Shown here: piece after piece, positions 16,323 to 24,213 of the stretch | Layout of the letters: each line of letters starts with the position of its first letter | Position numbering within the stretch: the stretch's first letter is position 1 | DNA from: Coriobacteriales bacterium | Lineage (GTDB): Bacteria; Actinomycetota; Coriobacteriia; Coriobacteriales; UBA8131 | NCBI GenBank assembly: GCA_031263105.1 | Contig: JAISGJ010000144.1 | Coordinates: 1 to 37,614 of the forward strand | Direction: 5' to 3' | DNA length: 37,614 nucleotides | Translations under genes and position numbers: made by a program | The notes under the pieces: generated by a model | The model's input: only the letters and a program-made list of their open reading frames with translations | What the model was told of the DNA's origin: nothing | Databases searched by the model: none

Positions 16323-16488
16323 TAAGGAGATGACTACTAATCATTGCACGCCGTCTTCCGGCCGGTTTGCCCCGTCCCCGCCCGTGCGGACGGCGGATTC
16401 CCGGAATGTGGGCCCCCGGCCCGCCCGAACTGGGAGGGGCCAAACCGACTCGGAATCCGGCATACAAGCATTAGTCATCATCTCCTTA
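16323..16488. repeat. Second palindromic family, long copy, overlapping the C3 3' end
   Basis: A 166-base imperfect inverted repeat bounded by taaggaga and tctcctta. Left-arm blocks (ggagatgac, gcacgccgtcttccgg, cggtttgcccc, cccggaatgtggg) are matched in reverse in the right arm. The outer parts match 24553-24613. The C3 reading frame runs through nearly all of it, so the element supplies the last 36 or so residues of that protein. Unrelated to the CACTGTCATTCCGAG family. Confidence 0.8.
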
Positions 16489-17669
16489 AGCGGCAGCAGC
16501 CTGAGCCCCAGCAACAGCAACAGGACACCCAGCCCCAGCACGCCGACAACGACGCCGAACTCCAAGGGCGAGGGGACGTAGACCAAGGCCGGAGCCACCG
16601 AAGCCAGACCTGACCCCGCGTCGGTGAGCCCTGGGCCCGTGGTCACGGTGGCATAGTCGATGTTGGGGATCTGAAAGCCGCCGACGAGCAGCTGGACGCG
16701 CTTGCAGAGGATGGCCAGTATGGACAAGACCGATGCCGCGACAATCAGCGGCATGCTCCGCAGCCCGGGCACGAAGGCCACCAGGAGCGTGACGATGCCG
16801 ATAATGGCCTCGGTCCAGAAGAAGGCTGCGAGCGGGCCGGTTGTGAGCATCGCCACGATGGTTGCCCCCTCTCCTCCCGGGAACCCCGAGGTCAAGAGGT
16901 CGCAGCCGAAGAAATACAGATCGACGGCCGTGAAGATGCCCAGGAACTTGGCCATCTTTACGATGCTCTCCTGCTCCAATGCAAGATATCCCGCCTTGCG
17001 CAGCGCGATGACGATGACGAGCACCAGTGCCAGCCCGCTGACGAGTGCCGAGGACACGAACCAAGGGCCGAGCAGCGCCGTGTGCCACAGCTCGTGAGCC
17101 TGCAGAAGCCCGAAGATCCAAGCGGTCACCGTGTGCACCATGACGGCACAGACAAGGGCCAGGGCGGAAAGCACGCGCAGCGCCTTGGGCGAGCCCTTGC
17201 CGGACTCGACACGAAGCGTGGCCCACAGATAGACGATCGAGACAATCAGATAGGCGGTGAGCACGACCACGTCCCACATCAGAGGCGAGGACAGGTTGGC
17301 ATAGGCAATCAGATGCCAGATGCGCAGCGGCCCGCCCAGATCGACGACGATGAAGCCCATCGCCAAGACCGTGCAGCAGATGGACGCCCATATCGCCACT
17401 TTGGAGATGGGGCCGAAGCCCCTGGCCCCAAAGACCTTGGGGGCAGACGAGATGATCAGCCCTCCGGCGGACAGTCCCACAAACCACATGAAGTTGATGA
17501 TGTACAGCCCCCAGCTGTCAAGGTTGCGCATGTTGGTGTTGACGAAGCCGGCCGTGGACTGGAAGACCCAAAGGGCGATGCCCGCTATGGCTACGACGAC
17601 AGCGATGACGATCGCCGCAAGCTGGGCCTTGGAACGGGAGGGGCTTGCGTTTGAAGTGTTGTCACTCAT
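16341..17669 (-). CDS. NrfD/PsrC-family membrane subunit (C3) with repeat-encoded C-terminal tail
   Basis: A 442-residue, approximately ten-helix protein homologous to C1 and C2: LDSWGLYIINFMWFVGLSAGG near 50-70, VVDLGGPLRIWHLI near 120, VTAWIFGLLQAHELW near 175. The family part ends at LRLLPLKE, near residue 403. The remaining residues (MMTNACMPDSESVW and on to RPEDGVQ) are hydrophilic, have no counterpart in C1 or C2, and are encoded by the palindromic element at 16323-16488. The original stop was evidently lost. The ATG has GGAGGAG nearby and follows the B3 stop by 14 bases. Base composition is clearly richer in G+C than in the B3 and A3 genes upstream. Confidence 0.88.
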   Translation of the reverse strand: MSDNTSNASPSRSKAQLAAIVIAVVVAIAGIALWVFQSTAGFVNTNMRNLDSWGLYIINFMWFVGLSAGGLIISSAPKVFGARGFGPISKVAIWASICCTVLAMGFIVVDLGGPLRIWHLIAYANLSSPLMWDVVVLTAYLIVSIVYLWATLRVESGKGSPKALRVLSALALVCAVMVHTVTAWIFGLLQAHELWHTALLGPWFVSSALVSGLALVLVIVIALRKAGYLALEQESIVKMAKFLGIFTAVDLYFFGCDLLTSGFPGGEGATIVAMLTTGPLAAFFWTEAIIGIVTLLVAFVPGLRSMPLIVAASVLSILAILCKRVQLLVGGFQIPNIDYATVTTGPGLTDAGSGLASVAPALVYVPSPLEFGVVVGVLGLGVLLLLLGLRLLPLKEMMTNACMPDSESVWPLPVRAGRGPTFRESAVRTGGDGANRPEDGVQ

Positions 17670-17683
17670 GCTATTCTCCTCCC

Positions 17684-18310
17684 CTATACCAGATAGTAGA
17701 CGGACGGATTGGTGCCTTCTTCAGGCTTAATCTGCTTATACGCTCTCGATGCAATGAGTTTCGCTACCTCAGAAGTGGGATCGTTCAAATCACCGAAGTG
17801 GCGGGCTATTGCCAAACAACCCACAACGCACGCAGGTTCTTCGCTACGAGCAAGACGGTGGGTACAAAACGTACACTTCTCCGCCGTATGTTTCTGATGT
17901 GCCGAAACGTTTGCGTCTCCAACTGCAAAATCGAGATAGTACTTCGGCTCCTCCCAGTTGAAGCTCCTGACTCCGGTGTAGGGACATGCAGCTATGCACA
18001 TCCTGCAGCCGATGCACTTGTCATAATCCTGATGGACAACGCCAGTCTCCTCGTCTTTATAGGTAGCCCCAACTGGACAAACCTTGGTGCAGGCAGGGTT
18101 CTCACAGTGCTGACAGTTAATCGGCAAATATGATAGAAACAGGTTTGGCCATGATCCGCCTGGCGAATCCATATTTTGACCGCCCACTGTGTGTATGCGA
18201 CACCACCAGTTATCATTTGGCAGATTGTTTTCCATCTTGCACGCCATTGAGCAGGTATGGCAGCCAACACAACGCTTTGTATCAATGACCATGCCGTATC
18301 TCTTGAACAT
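17684..18310 (-). CDS. Four-cluster ferredoxin subunit (B3, DmsB-like)
   Basis: A 208-residue electron-transfer subunit with four [4Fe-4S] cysteine sets: CVGCHTCSMAC, CQHCENPACTKVCPVG, CIGCRMCIAACPYTG, and CTFCTHRLARSEEPACVVGC. It connects A3 to C3. The ATG lies two bases after the A3 stop, with AGAGGG upstream. Composition is lower in G+C than in C3, D and E, and resembles A3, suggesting that A3-B3 arrived together. Confidence 0.9.
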   Translation of the reverse strand: MFKRYGMVIDTKRCVGCHTCSMACKMENNLPNDNWWCRIHTVGGQNMDSPGGSWPNLFLSYLPINCQHCENPACTKVCPVGATYKDEETGVVHQDYDKCIGCRMCIAACPYTGVRSFNWEEPKYYLDFAVGDANVSAHQKHTAEKCTFCTHRLARSEEPACVVGCLAIARHFGDLNDPTSEVAKLIASRAYKQIKPEEGTNPSVYYLV

Positions 18311-18312
18311 AA

Positions 18313-20775
18313 TTAACCCTCTTTCCCATCCCAGACAACAACTTCCGCTCTGTTGTCCATAAACGATGCGTTAACGCCTGCAGGATCAAAGTCCCATGTC
18401 AATAGCTGACTCCAGCCACCCGCCTTGTGCTCGAAGCTGTTCCAACCTTTTGGATAGACCGCTATACCCTGCCTGATGCCTTCAGAATAATTTGCCTTAG
18501 CAACCGCAAAGCCTCGATCGTTGTAGACTTTTACATAGTCGCCATCCTGAATGCCTCGTACTGTGGCGTCCGACGGATTGAGTTTAATGATCGGTTCAGG
18601 TGATATCTCCAAGGTCCATGGCTGAAGAAACCCATTGCAATGCCAGCGCGTACGTAGTCGTTCGGACTGAAGAACAAGAGGGTACTTCTCTGCAAGCGGT
18701 GAGTTTCTGCCTACTTCGGCTGGTTCAAAATAATGCGGAAGACGCTCGCGCTCCATATCAATATCTTGGCCGTAGTCGATGCGCGGAGTAGGCTGATCAA
18801 CGTAAAACTCCATCCTCTTGGTAGACGTGCCGAACTCGCCATTCTCTGCTGCTATATAGGGAGTAGTCCCATAGAGTATCTGTTTTTCTTTCTTCAGCCG
18901 ATCATAGGTGATATTCAGTGTCTGGGCCAGAGGGGACTCATCAATATGCTGCCTAAAGAACTCTTCCATAGTTATTTCGAAATGTTCTCCTACACCCATA
19001 CCCTTTGCGATGAGCTTGACGATTTCGGCATCCGATTTCGCTTCGTAGAGAGGCTCAACTGCCTTTTCCATGATGTCCATTCCTGGATAGCTTGTTAGAC
19101 TCACGACATCATCAACTTCATAACAATGCGTAACAGGTAATACGAGGTCCGCATAACGGGCTGTCTCGGTCATCTGTATTTCGACAACCGAGATAAATTC
19201 AATTTTGTCAAAGACTTCGGTTTTCAGCTTGTTTGTGTCGGGAAGTCCCGTAAACGGGTTTGCAAAAGTGACGTGGAGTGATTTGATGGGGAACGGCTTT
19301 CCTGCATAGGTTCCCGTTTCGAGGATATTGGGCAGCTCAAGTACCGGTACTGTGGTTTTAAAGGTCATGGACGGGAATTGAACGGCAAAGTTTCCTGGGA
19401 ATACGAATGCCGGTGGTGTGGTGTTGGCTCCATGCTTCGCCGCATTACCCGTTAAAGCTGCGAGACATATCTGCGCATGTCCTTGATGGACGCCATTTAC
19501 ATGTGCTTGGGGCCCATACTGGGTGTAGTTCCAAATTGGCCCATTTGCTGCAATCTCACCTAATTCGATAATATCTTCGGGTTTGAGCCCGGAAATCTCA
19601 GCAGCTTTCTCAGGAGGATACGTATTGACTTCATCAACAAGGTGGTCGAATGCGGTTCGGCATTTAAGGCCACCGGCTGTGAAAGTGCCGCTCAGGGCAG
19701 GGTTGACAGATTCTCCAAGAGCCATCGGGCTTTCAGTCGCCTTGTCCCAAACTGCGGGCGGATCAAGAACCTCTGGCTTACCGGTAGTCGCACTTATCGG
19801 ACCCTCGATTGGCGGTATTCCACAATCGCTCATTCGCAGATAACAGCCCTTTTGTGGATGTATGAGCACTGGAGCAACAGTATGTGTGAGTAAAAATTCT
19901 TCGTCGTGTAGATTATTGTTAACAATGTAATTCATCATGCCCATGAGTATTGCCACATCTGTTCCAGGATAGGGTGCGTACCAAATGTCGCATTTTGCCA
20001 CTGTGCTATTAAAGTTTGGATTAACACAGATGAGCTTTACGCCCTGCTCAATGGCATCGGCAACGTATCTCCAATTCGGGAAGTCTGCGTCGGCAACATT
20101 GGCACCCCAGACGATGATTGCCTTGGAGTTGACAATATCGGCCGTCTCACTGCTTACGTATGAACTCCCGCCAACAGTTCTCTGGAAGGCGTAAATAAGT
20201 GCCATATCTGTACAGTATTCAGCGTCAGTCATTTGAAGAACATTGGCCAAGCGCGGCATCATTCCCAACAGCCCGTTATACGTGGTTGCGTTCCCTGAAC
20301 CGTGGTACCAGCAAAGCGCCGTGTTTCCATACTCCTCCGCATAAGACTTCCACTTCTCGACGAGCAGTGAGATCGCTTCATCCCAACTGATACGCTCCCA
20401 CTCACCGGCGCCACGCTCTGAGCCATCCCTGCGCTTCATGGGATATTTAATCCTTTCGGGACTGTATAGCCGCTGCATCTGCGCTCGTCCACGAAGACAC
20501 ATGCGTGCACCATGCAAATCACCACCCTCCAACGGACGAGCCATTACCACATGCCCATCTCGAACTACAACTTCATATTGACATTGGACACAAGTCCACC
20601 CGCACTTCTGCCGTACAACTTTTTCCTCGACGTCAGTCATTTTTTTATTGTCACTGCCTGTGCAGCCGAGCGCACTCCCCAAAGCCGCTGTCCCAGCTAT
20701 TGCAGCGGTTGTTTTCAGGAAGCTTCTTCGAGTTAAACCCGGTGATTTCTCCACGTTCTCCACTAATCCTGACAT
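18313..20775 (-). CDS. DMSO reductase-family molybdopterin oxidoreductase, catalytic subunit (A3)
   Basis: An 820-residue exported molybdoenzyme. Twin-arginine signal LTRRSFLKT near residue 15, ending in SALGC, so it may also be a lipoprotein. The [4Fe-4S] motif is CGWTCVQC (C-x3-C-x2-C) plus a Cys in MCLRG. The Mo-ligand position aligns with Asp190 (EYCTDMAL), as in NarG-like enzymes and A1. GPISATTGKPEVLDP is shared with A1. The C-terminal domain has ATVRGIQDGDYVKVYNDRGFA. The ATG at 20775 sits behind GGAGGAG; one at 20790 is possible. First gene of A3-B3-C3-D-E. More AT-rich than its downstream partners. The substrate is unknown. Confidence 0.9.
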   Translation of the reverse strand: MSGLVENVEKSPGLTRRSFLKTTAAIAGTAALGSALGCTGSDNKKMTDVEEKVVRQKCGWTCVQCQYEVVVRDGHVVMARPLEGGDLHGARMCLRGRAQMQRLYSPERIKYPMKRRDGSERGAGEWERISWDEAISLLVEKWKSYAEEYGNTALCWYHGSGNATTYNGLLGMMPRLANVLQMTDAEYCTDMALIYAFQRTVGGSSYVSSETADIVNSKAIIVWGANVADADFPNWRYVADAIEQGVKLICVNPNFNSTVAKCDIWYAPYPGTDVAILMGMMNYIVNNNLHDEEFLLTHTVAPVLIHPQKGCYLRMSDCGIPPIEGPISATTGKPEVLDPPAVWDKATESPMALGESVNPALSGTFTAGGLKCRTAFDHLVDEVNTYPPEKAAEISGLKPEDIIELGEIAANGPIWNYTQYGPQAHVNGVHQGHAQICLAALTGNAAKHGANTTPPAFVFPGNFAVQFPSMTFKTTVPVLELPNILETGTYAGKPFPIKSLHVTFANPFTGLPDTNKLKTEVFDKIEFISVVEIQMTETARYADLVLPVTHCYEVDDVVSLTSYPGMDIMEKAVEPLYEAKSDAEIVKLIAKGMGVGEHFEITMEEFFRQHIDESPLAQTLNITYDRLKKEKQILYGTTPYIAAENGEFGTSTKRMEFYVDQPTPRIDYGQDIDMERERLPHYFEPAEVGRNSPLAEKYPLVLQSERLRTRWHCNGFLQPWTLEISPEPIIKLNPSDATVRGIQDGDYVKVYNDRGFAVAKANYSEGIRQGIAVYPKGWNSFEHKAGGWSQLLTWDFDPAGVNASFMDNRAEVVVWDGKEG

Positions 20776-20890
20776 TGCTCCTCCATTCATTCTCCAATCC
20801 AGAATGATGCGCTGAAACCCTCAATATCTGCCATGACAATGATGGCTCGGGGTTTTCGAGGGTTTCAAATTAGTCAGAATCGGCCGATTC

Positions 20891-20955
20891 TCTGTCCTAT
20901 TCTGTCATAGTAGTTGGGTGGGTGTCAAGAGGATTCATATGACAAACTATGACAG
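20891..20955. promoter_or_regulatory. Double tandem-inverted TGTCATA operator upstream of A3
   Basis: On the left, TGTCCTAT and TGTCATAG lie ten bases apart. On the right, ATATGACA and CTATGACA lie ten bases apart in the opposite orientation. The two 18-base arms match at 14 positions when inverted, with about 26 bases between them. It is 116-180 bases before A3 in the divergent region shared with the antitoxin gene. The same heptamers occur before the stand-alone NrfD gene at 23848-23881, so one regulator may read both. The rest of 20776-21002 shows no gene. Confidence 0.6.
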
Positions 20956-21002
20956 CATACTCCTATGTTTAAGATAATTCTGAACACAAAGAGTAAATTG
21001 CA

Positions 21003-21031
21003 TTGACAGATGTATGCTATACACATACAGT
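21003..21031 (+). promoter_or_regulatory. Promoter and operator of the antitoxin gene
   Basis: TTGACA (21003-21008) is a perfect -35, and TACAGT 17 bases later is a fair -10. In the spacer, TGTATG and CATACA form an inverted repeat, the usual kind of site for a ribbon-helix-helix antitoxin that represses its own operon. A strong AAAGGAG ribosome-binding site follows at 21047-21053. Confidence 0.6.
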
Positions 21032-21058
21032 GGTATTTGTTTAATGAAAGGAGTTGCG

Positions 21059-21340
21059 ATGAGTAACACAGCTTTAGTGCAGGCCCGCGTTGAGCCTGAT
21101 ATAAGGGATGCCGTTGACAGCATCCTTGCTGAGAACGGCTTAGACATACCCACTGCCATCCGCATCTATTTCGCAAAGATACTGCGCGTCGGCGGCATCC
21201 CCTTCGAGGTGCGCACCTATAATGCCGAGACCATAGCCGCGATGGGTGAGGCGAACCGCATCTCCCGCGACCCCAACGCGAAGTCCTACGCCAGCTTCGC
21301 CGAACTGGTGGCCGACTTGGACTCCGACGACAATGAGTGA
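21059..21340 (+). CDS. RelB/DinJ-family antitoxin
   Basis: A 93-residue protein. The first 50 residues show the ribbon-helix-helix pattern of RelB/DinJ: a short strand (ALVQARVEPDIRDAVDSIL), then AENGLDIPTAIRIYFAKIL. The C-terminal part is acidic (AELVADLDSDDNE), as expected for a segment that wraps the toxin. The ATG follows AAAGGAG by five bases. Its stop overlaps the start of the toxin remnant by eight bases (ATGAGTGA), the standard arrangement. Because the toxin is truncated, this is now an orphan antitoxin, possibly kept as a repressor or as protection against related toxins. Confidence 0.85.
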   Translation: MSNTALVQARVEPDIRDAVDSILAENGLDIPTAIRIYFAKILRVGGIPFEVRTYNAETIAAMGEANRISRDPNAKSYASFAELVADLDSDDNE

Positions 21341-21458
21341 GGGATACCGGGTCAAGCGTACCAAGTCGTTTAAGAAAGATTTGAAACGCATTATCAAACA
21401 GGAATTTGAGGTTATCCATCCCCTTTATCAGCAGCGCTATCCGCAAAGCCGTCGCTGA
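21333..21458 (+). pseudogene. Truncated YafQ/RelE-type toxin
   Basis: The first 26 or so residues, MSEGYRVKRTKSFKKDLKRI and KQEFE, match the start of YafQ/RelE-family mRNA interferases (about 90 residues). From about 21410 the sequence becomes the 3' end of the convergent slipin gene, and the frame ends after 15 unrelated residues. The catalytic histidines in the missing part are gone, so it cannot be an active toxin. Confidence 0.8.
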
Positions 21459-22371
21459 AGGCGCTCGGTATCACAACGGTGCCGCCTGATCTTCTCACCG
21501 ACTCATAGGCGAGGTGCATGGTGCGGAGTTTCATGGCATTCTCGTTATTCTCATAGGCGACTGAGGCATCGGCAAACATTTCAGAGATGTCCTTCTCTAT
21601 TTCAGCCAAGGCTAGGCGGGCGTTCTTCTCGCGTTCCACAGCGGCTTCAAAAGACATCGCCTCTTGCAGTTCCTTCGGAATGACGATGTCACGGATTTCG
21701 ACGTCGATGATGGCTATTCCCCATGCTGAAAGCTTTTCTTCTATCACAGCTTTCAGGCTTTCATCGATCTGGTCGCGTCGGGACACGACCTCCGCGACAG
21801 TGGTACGGCCAATGGCATCCCGCATGGTTGTTTGAGCCACCCAGGCGACAGCGGACGCGTAGTCTTCGACCTCCGTACACGCTTTCTTTGTGTTATAGAC
21901 AACCCAAAACAACACCGCGTCCACGTTGAGCGGCACCAGATCAGAGGTCAGAGTCTCCTCGGCCCCAAAATAGGTGGCCATGACGCGCTGGTCGATCCAC
22001 AGGGGCTTATACTCAAGTATCGGGATGGTCAGAACCAGCCCCGGCCCGGCGACGCGATTGAAGTGCCCCAGCCTGAGCACGACCGCCCGTTCCCACTCCT
22101 GCACGATGCTGACCGATGAGGACGCCAGATACGCAAGGACAAGGCTCACCAGAATCACAACGATGCCGATGCCGCCGACGAACAGCTCTGCAACGACCAA
22201 GGCAAGCGCGAAAACGACAACGAACACGGCGACCGTGAAGACAGTCGCCCCGTTACGCGACGCCATCCTCCGATTGGCATCGAAGCGATACCCGTCAGAG
22301 GTCAGGCTAGAGCCGGAAGATGCCGGCAGCCGCTCACTGCTGCTCCTCGGGGCGGTGCTCCTTCTCTTCAT
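21412..22371 (-). CDS. Slipin/stomatin-like SPFH (band 7) membrane protein
   Basis: A 319-residue protein with a basic N terminus and two closely spaced hydrophobic segments (about 43-85), then a band 7 domain (about 90-270): VQEWERAVVLRLGHFNRVAGPGL, IPILEYKPLWIDQRV, and an alternating-charge helix AMSFEAAVEREKNARLALAEIEK. Slipins oligomerise on the inner membrane and are thought to organise or guard membrane proteins. GAGAGGAG precedes the ATG. It is the third gene of an operon with NrfD-like and GntR genes. The 3' end abuts the truncated toxin, so its arrival or a deletion probably broke that gene. Confidence 0.88.
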   Translation of the reverse strand: MKRRSTAPRSSSERLPASSGSSLTSDGYRFDANRRMASRNGATVFTVAVFVVVFALALVVAELFVGGIGIVVILVSLVLAYLASSSVSIVQEWERAVVLRLGHFNRVAGPGLVLTIPILEYKPLWIDQRVMATYFGAEETLTSDLVPLNVDAVLFWVVYNTKKACTEVEDYASAVAWVAQTTMRDAIGRTTVAEVVSRRDQIDESLKAVIEEKLSAWGIAIIDVEIRDIVIPKELQEAMSFEAAVEREKNARLALAEIEKDISEMFADASVAYENNENAMKLRTMHLAYESVRRSGGTVVIPSAFSDGFADSAADKGDG

Positions 22372-22393
22372 GAACGCTCCTCTCGAACGACTG

Positions 22394-22810
22394 TCACCGA
22401 TCTTCCCTCTCGGCTTTCAGGGCTTTGAGCGTCTTGTTGAACTGGGCCTCGACGCTCTCCAGCGTCATGCCCAGTTCCTGACAGCGCTTGAAGTACTCCT
22501 TCGTCACTATCTCCACGGTGGTCTCGATGCTGACGCCGGGCTTATCGCTCACGTCGCCCACAAAGGCGCCTTGCCTGGGCTTGGACTCGATGTAGCCATC
22601 CTGCTCCAGGCTGACATAGACCTTGCTCACCGTGTTGTAGTTAACCTCGATGTCCGCCGCAAGGCCGCGAACAGTGGGCAGTTGATCCCCTGACAGATAA
22701 TGCCCGGATGTTATCAGGTAGATGAAGCGGTTCTTGAGCTGCAGCCAGAGGGGGATGCTGCTTTTCTCATCGACCTTGAAGAGGGTCGAGTTGCTGAGAG
22801 TGCTAGTCAT
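22394..22810 (-). CDS. YtrA-subfamily GntR transcriptional regulator
   Basis: A 138-residue regulator: GntR-type winged helix (PLWLQLKNRFIYLITSGHY, LPTVRGLAADIEVNYNTVSKVYVSLEQDGYIESKPRQGAFV, about 18-85) and a short helical C terminus of the YtrA type (about 95-138) with no metabolite-binding domain. Such proteins usually repress their own operon through an inverted repeat in the promoter. A perfect 8-8-8 inverted repeat is present at 23848-23871, upstream of the first gene. Its ATG overlaps the end of the NrfD-like gene by eight bases. Confidence 0.88.
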   Translation of the reverse strand: MTSTLSNSTLFKVDEKSSIPLWLQLKNRFIYLITSGHYLSGDQLPTVRGLAADIEVNYNTVSKVYVSLEQDGYIESKPRQGAFVGDVSDKPGVSIETTVEIVTKEYFKRCQELGMTLESVEAQFNKTLKALKAEREDR

Positions 22811-23780
22811 GGGTCGTCATTTCCCTTGAACGAAGCTCGCTGTTCTGCTCTTCGCTGGTCGCATAGCCTTCAATCAGACTCCCCTGCGTTCCCGCTTCGA
22901 CAAACCCGTATCGCAGACTGAAGGCACCGACCAGTATCAGGATCGCTGCGAGTGCCAGACGGGTCTGCGCGAAGCGACGGTCGCCCTTGACGAACAGCAG
23001 TTCCACCGCCAAGGGGAGCAGCATTCCGCACACCGCAAAACCAAGCCACCAAACCAAGGCCTCCTGTCCGAAGAGCAGAGTGTGCAGGGATTCCTGCGTG
23101 GCGGCACTCTCCGCAAGGCTTGAGAGCCAGATCAGCACGAAAGCGCATATGACCTCCAGAAGAATCAGCAGCACATCAGCCAGAACGAGCCTCTTCAGCA
23201 CGGCTGCACGCCATTCGCCTCTCTCAGAAAAGAACCCCACGACGGCCAGTACGGCGATACCGGACGAGAGCGAAGAAAGGACGAAGGCGACCGGCAACAG
23301 GGGGTTGTCCCAGAAATGCACCGCCTTCATGCTGAAGAGCAGAAGCCCCGTATAGAGCATGGCAGCAAAGGCGACGCAGGGCGTTATAACCTCTATGGCC
23401 CGTACAAACACCGTGCCGATCGACGGCAGATAAAGCAGCCGAGGAAGAACGAGCAGAAAGCCCAGAACGGCCAAAAGCCCTAGGACGTAGGCACCGAACG
23501 TAAGGATGGACAGGCTCGGATTGAAAAAGAGGCTCAACACCCTGTCCTGGCGCCCGAGATCAAGGAGCAGACAGACGATTCCCAACAGCAGCAAGACCTC
23601 GCCTACGATGAACCCGGCATTCAAGAACCGCTCGCCCTGCTTTTGCGCCGCTGTCGAACGCCCGGCTGCACCGCCGAAAACTTGTTTCAAAGAGAACAGG
23701 TCGATCAGCGAGCACACCAGAAGAGCCCCGGCGCCGGAGCCGCCGAGAAACAAATAGCATATGGACAATACGTCAAACAT
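22803..23780 (-). CDS. Stand-alone NrfD/DmsC-like membrane protein
   Basis: A 325-residue protein with eight to ten hydrophobic segments; it begins MFDVLSICYLFLGGSGAGALLVCSLIDLF, typical of the PsrC/NrfD family, and contains LLLDLGRQDRVLSLF near 75 and a conserved-looking MKAVHFWDNPLLP. It is distinct from C1-C3 (about 80 residues shorter, little direct similarity). No catalytic or ferredoxin gene lies next to it, and its operon partners are a GntR regulator and a slipin. It may serve a molybdoenzyme encoded elsewhere, perhaps A3, whose promoter carries similar operator heptamers. Confidence 0.8.
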   Translation of the reverse strand: MFDVLSICYLFLGGSGAGALLVCSLIDLFSLKQVFGGAAGRSTAAQKQGERFLNAGFIVGEVLLLLGIVCLLLDLGRQDRVLSLFFNPSLSILTFGAYVLGLLAVLGFLLVLPRLLYLPSIGTVFVRAIEVITPCVAFAAMLYTGLLLFSMKAVHFWDNPLLPVAFVLSSLSSGIAVLAVVGFFSERGEWRAAVLKRLVLADVLLILLEVICAFVLIWLSSLAESAATQESLHTLLFGQEALVWWLGFAVCGMLLPLAVELLFVKGDRRFAQTRLALAAILILVGAFSLRYGFVEAGTQGSLIEGYATSEEQNSELRSREMTTHD

Positions 23781-23847
23781 CTGTCCTTCCGCAACTCCCG
23801 GCGTGCCTGCTCGTTCCCTGTCCCGGGCCTCAGATACCGTGGCTTGC

Positions 23848-23881
23848 TGTCATATCCCATACTATATGACAAAGTATGATA
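23848..23881. promoter_or_regulatory. Inverted-repeat operator upstream of the NrfD-GntR-slipin operon
   Basis: TGTCATAT and ATATGACA form perfect eight-base arms separated by eight bases (23848-23871), and GTATGATA follows ten bases after the right arm. The size fits a GntR/YtrA site. It lies about 70 bases before the first gene. The tandem ATATGACA/GTATGATA pair is nearly the same as the right half of the site at 20937-20954. A matching -10/-35 pair is not clear. Confidence 0.65.
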
Positions 23882-23902
23882 CGTCACTCTTTACTTTTCC
23901 GT

Positions 23903-24047
23903 CCACACCCCACTGTCATTCCGAGCCTGTCGAGGAATCTTCGACCGCGCCAGCGGTCGACCGCAGGCAGAGGCGTTTCTCGGCCTGCGGTTGGACACTG
24001 CGTGTCCAAGGATTCCTCGACAGGCTCGGAATGAAAGTGGGGTGTGG
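23903..24047. repeat. Palindromic cloverleaf repeat, copy 3
   Basis: The ends are ccacaccccactgtcattc and its near-perfect inverse, with one change (atgaaagtg). Inside: gaggaatct/ggattcctc, hairpin tcgaccgc-gcca-gcggtcga, a middle hairpin ccgcaggc...gcctgcgg, and hairpin ttggacac-tgc-gtgtccaa. It lies between the NrfD-GntR-slipin operon and the DUF6110-like gene. Bases 24048-24213 contain no gene I can recognise. Confidence 0.92.
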
Positions 24048-24213
24048 ACTGCTGTAATCTCTTTACTTTTCTCGGCGACCTGTGTACTATGTGGGACAAC
24101 GGAAGAGTTAGTGATTTCTAATTTTGTGGGCCCGGCGGAGGGGAGACCGGACTTGCGAGAGCCGCTGCTCTGCCAGAACTGCTGTCGTAACGGGATCGGG
24201 AAAGGAGCACCAC

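Noticed and set aside
10604-20775. Naming A1-A3 as catechol dehydroxylases, TMAO, nitrate or tetrathionate reductases
   Set aside because: The family and some clade-like segments are visible, but no substrate-specific residue can be judged without alignment to characterised enzymes.
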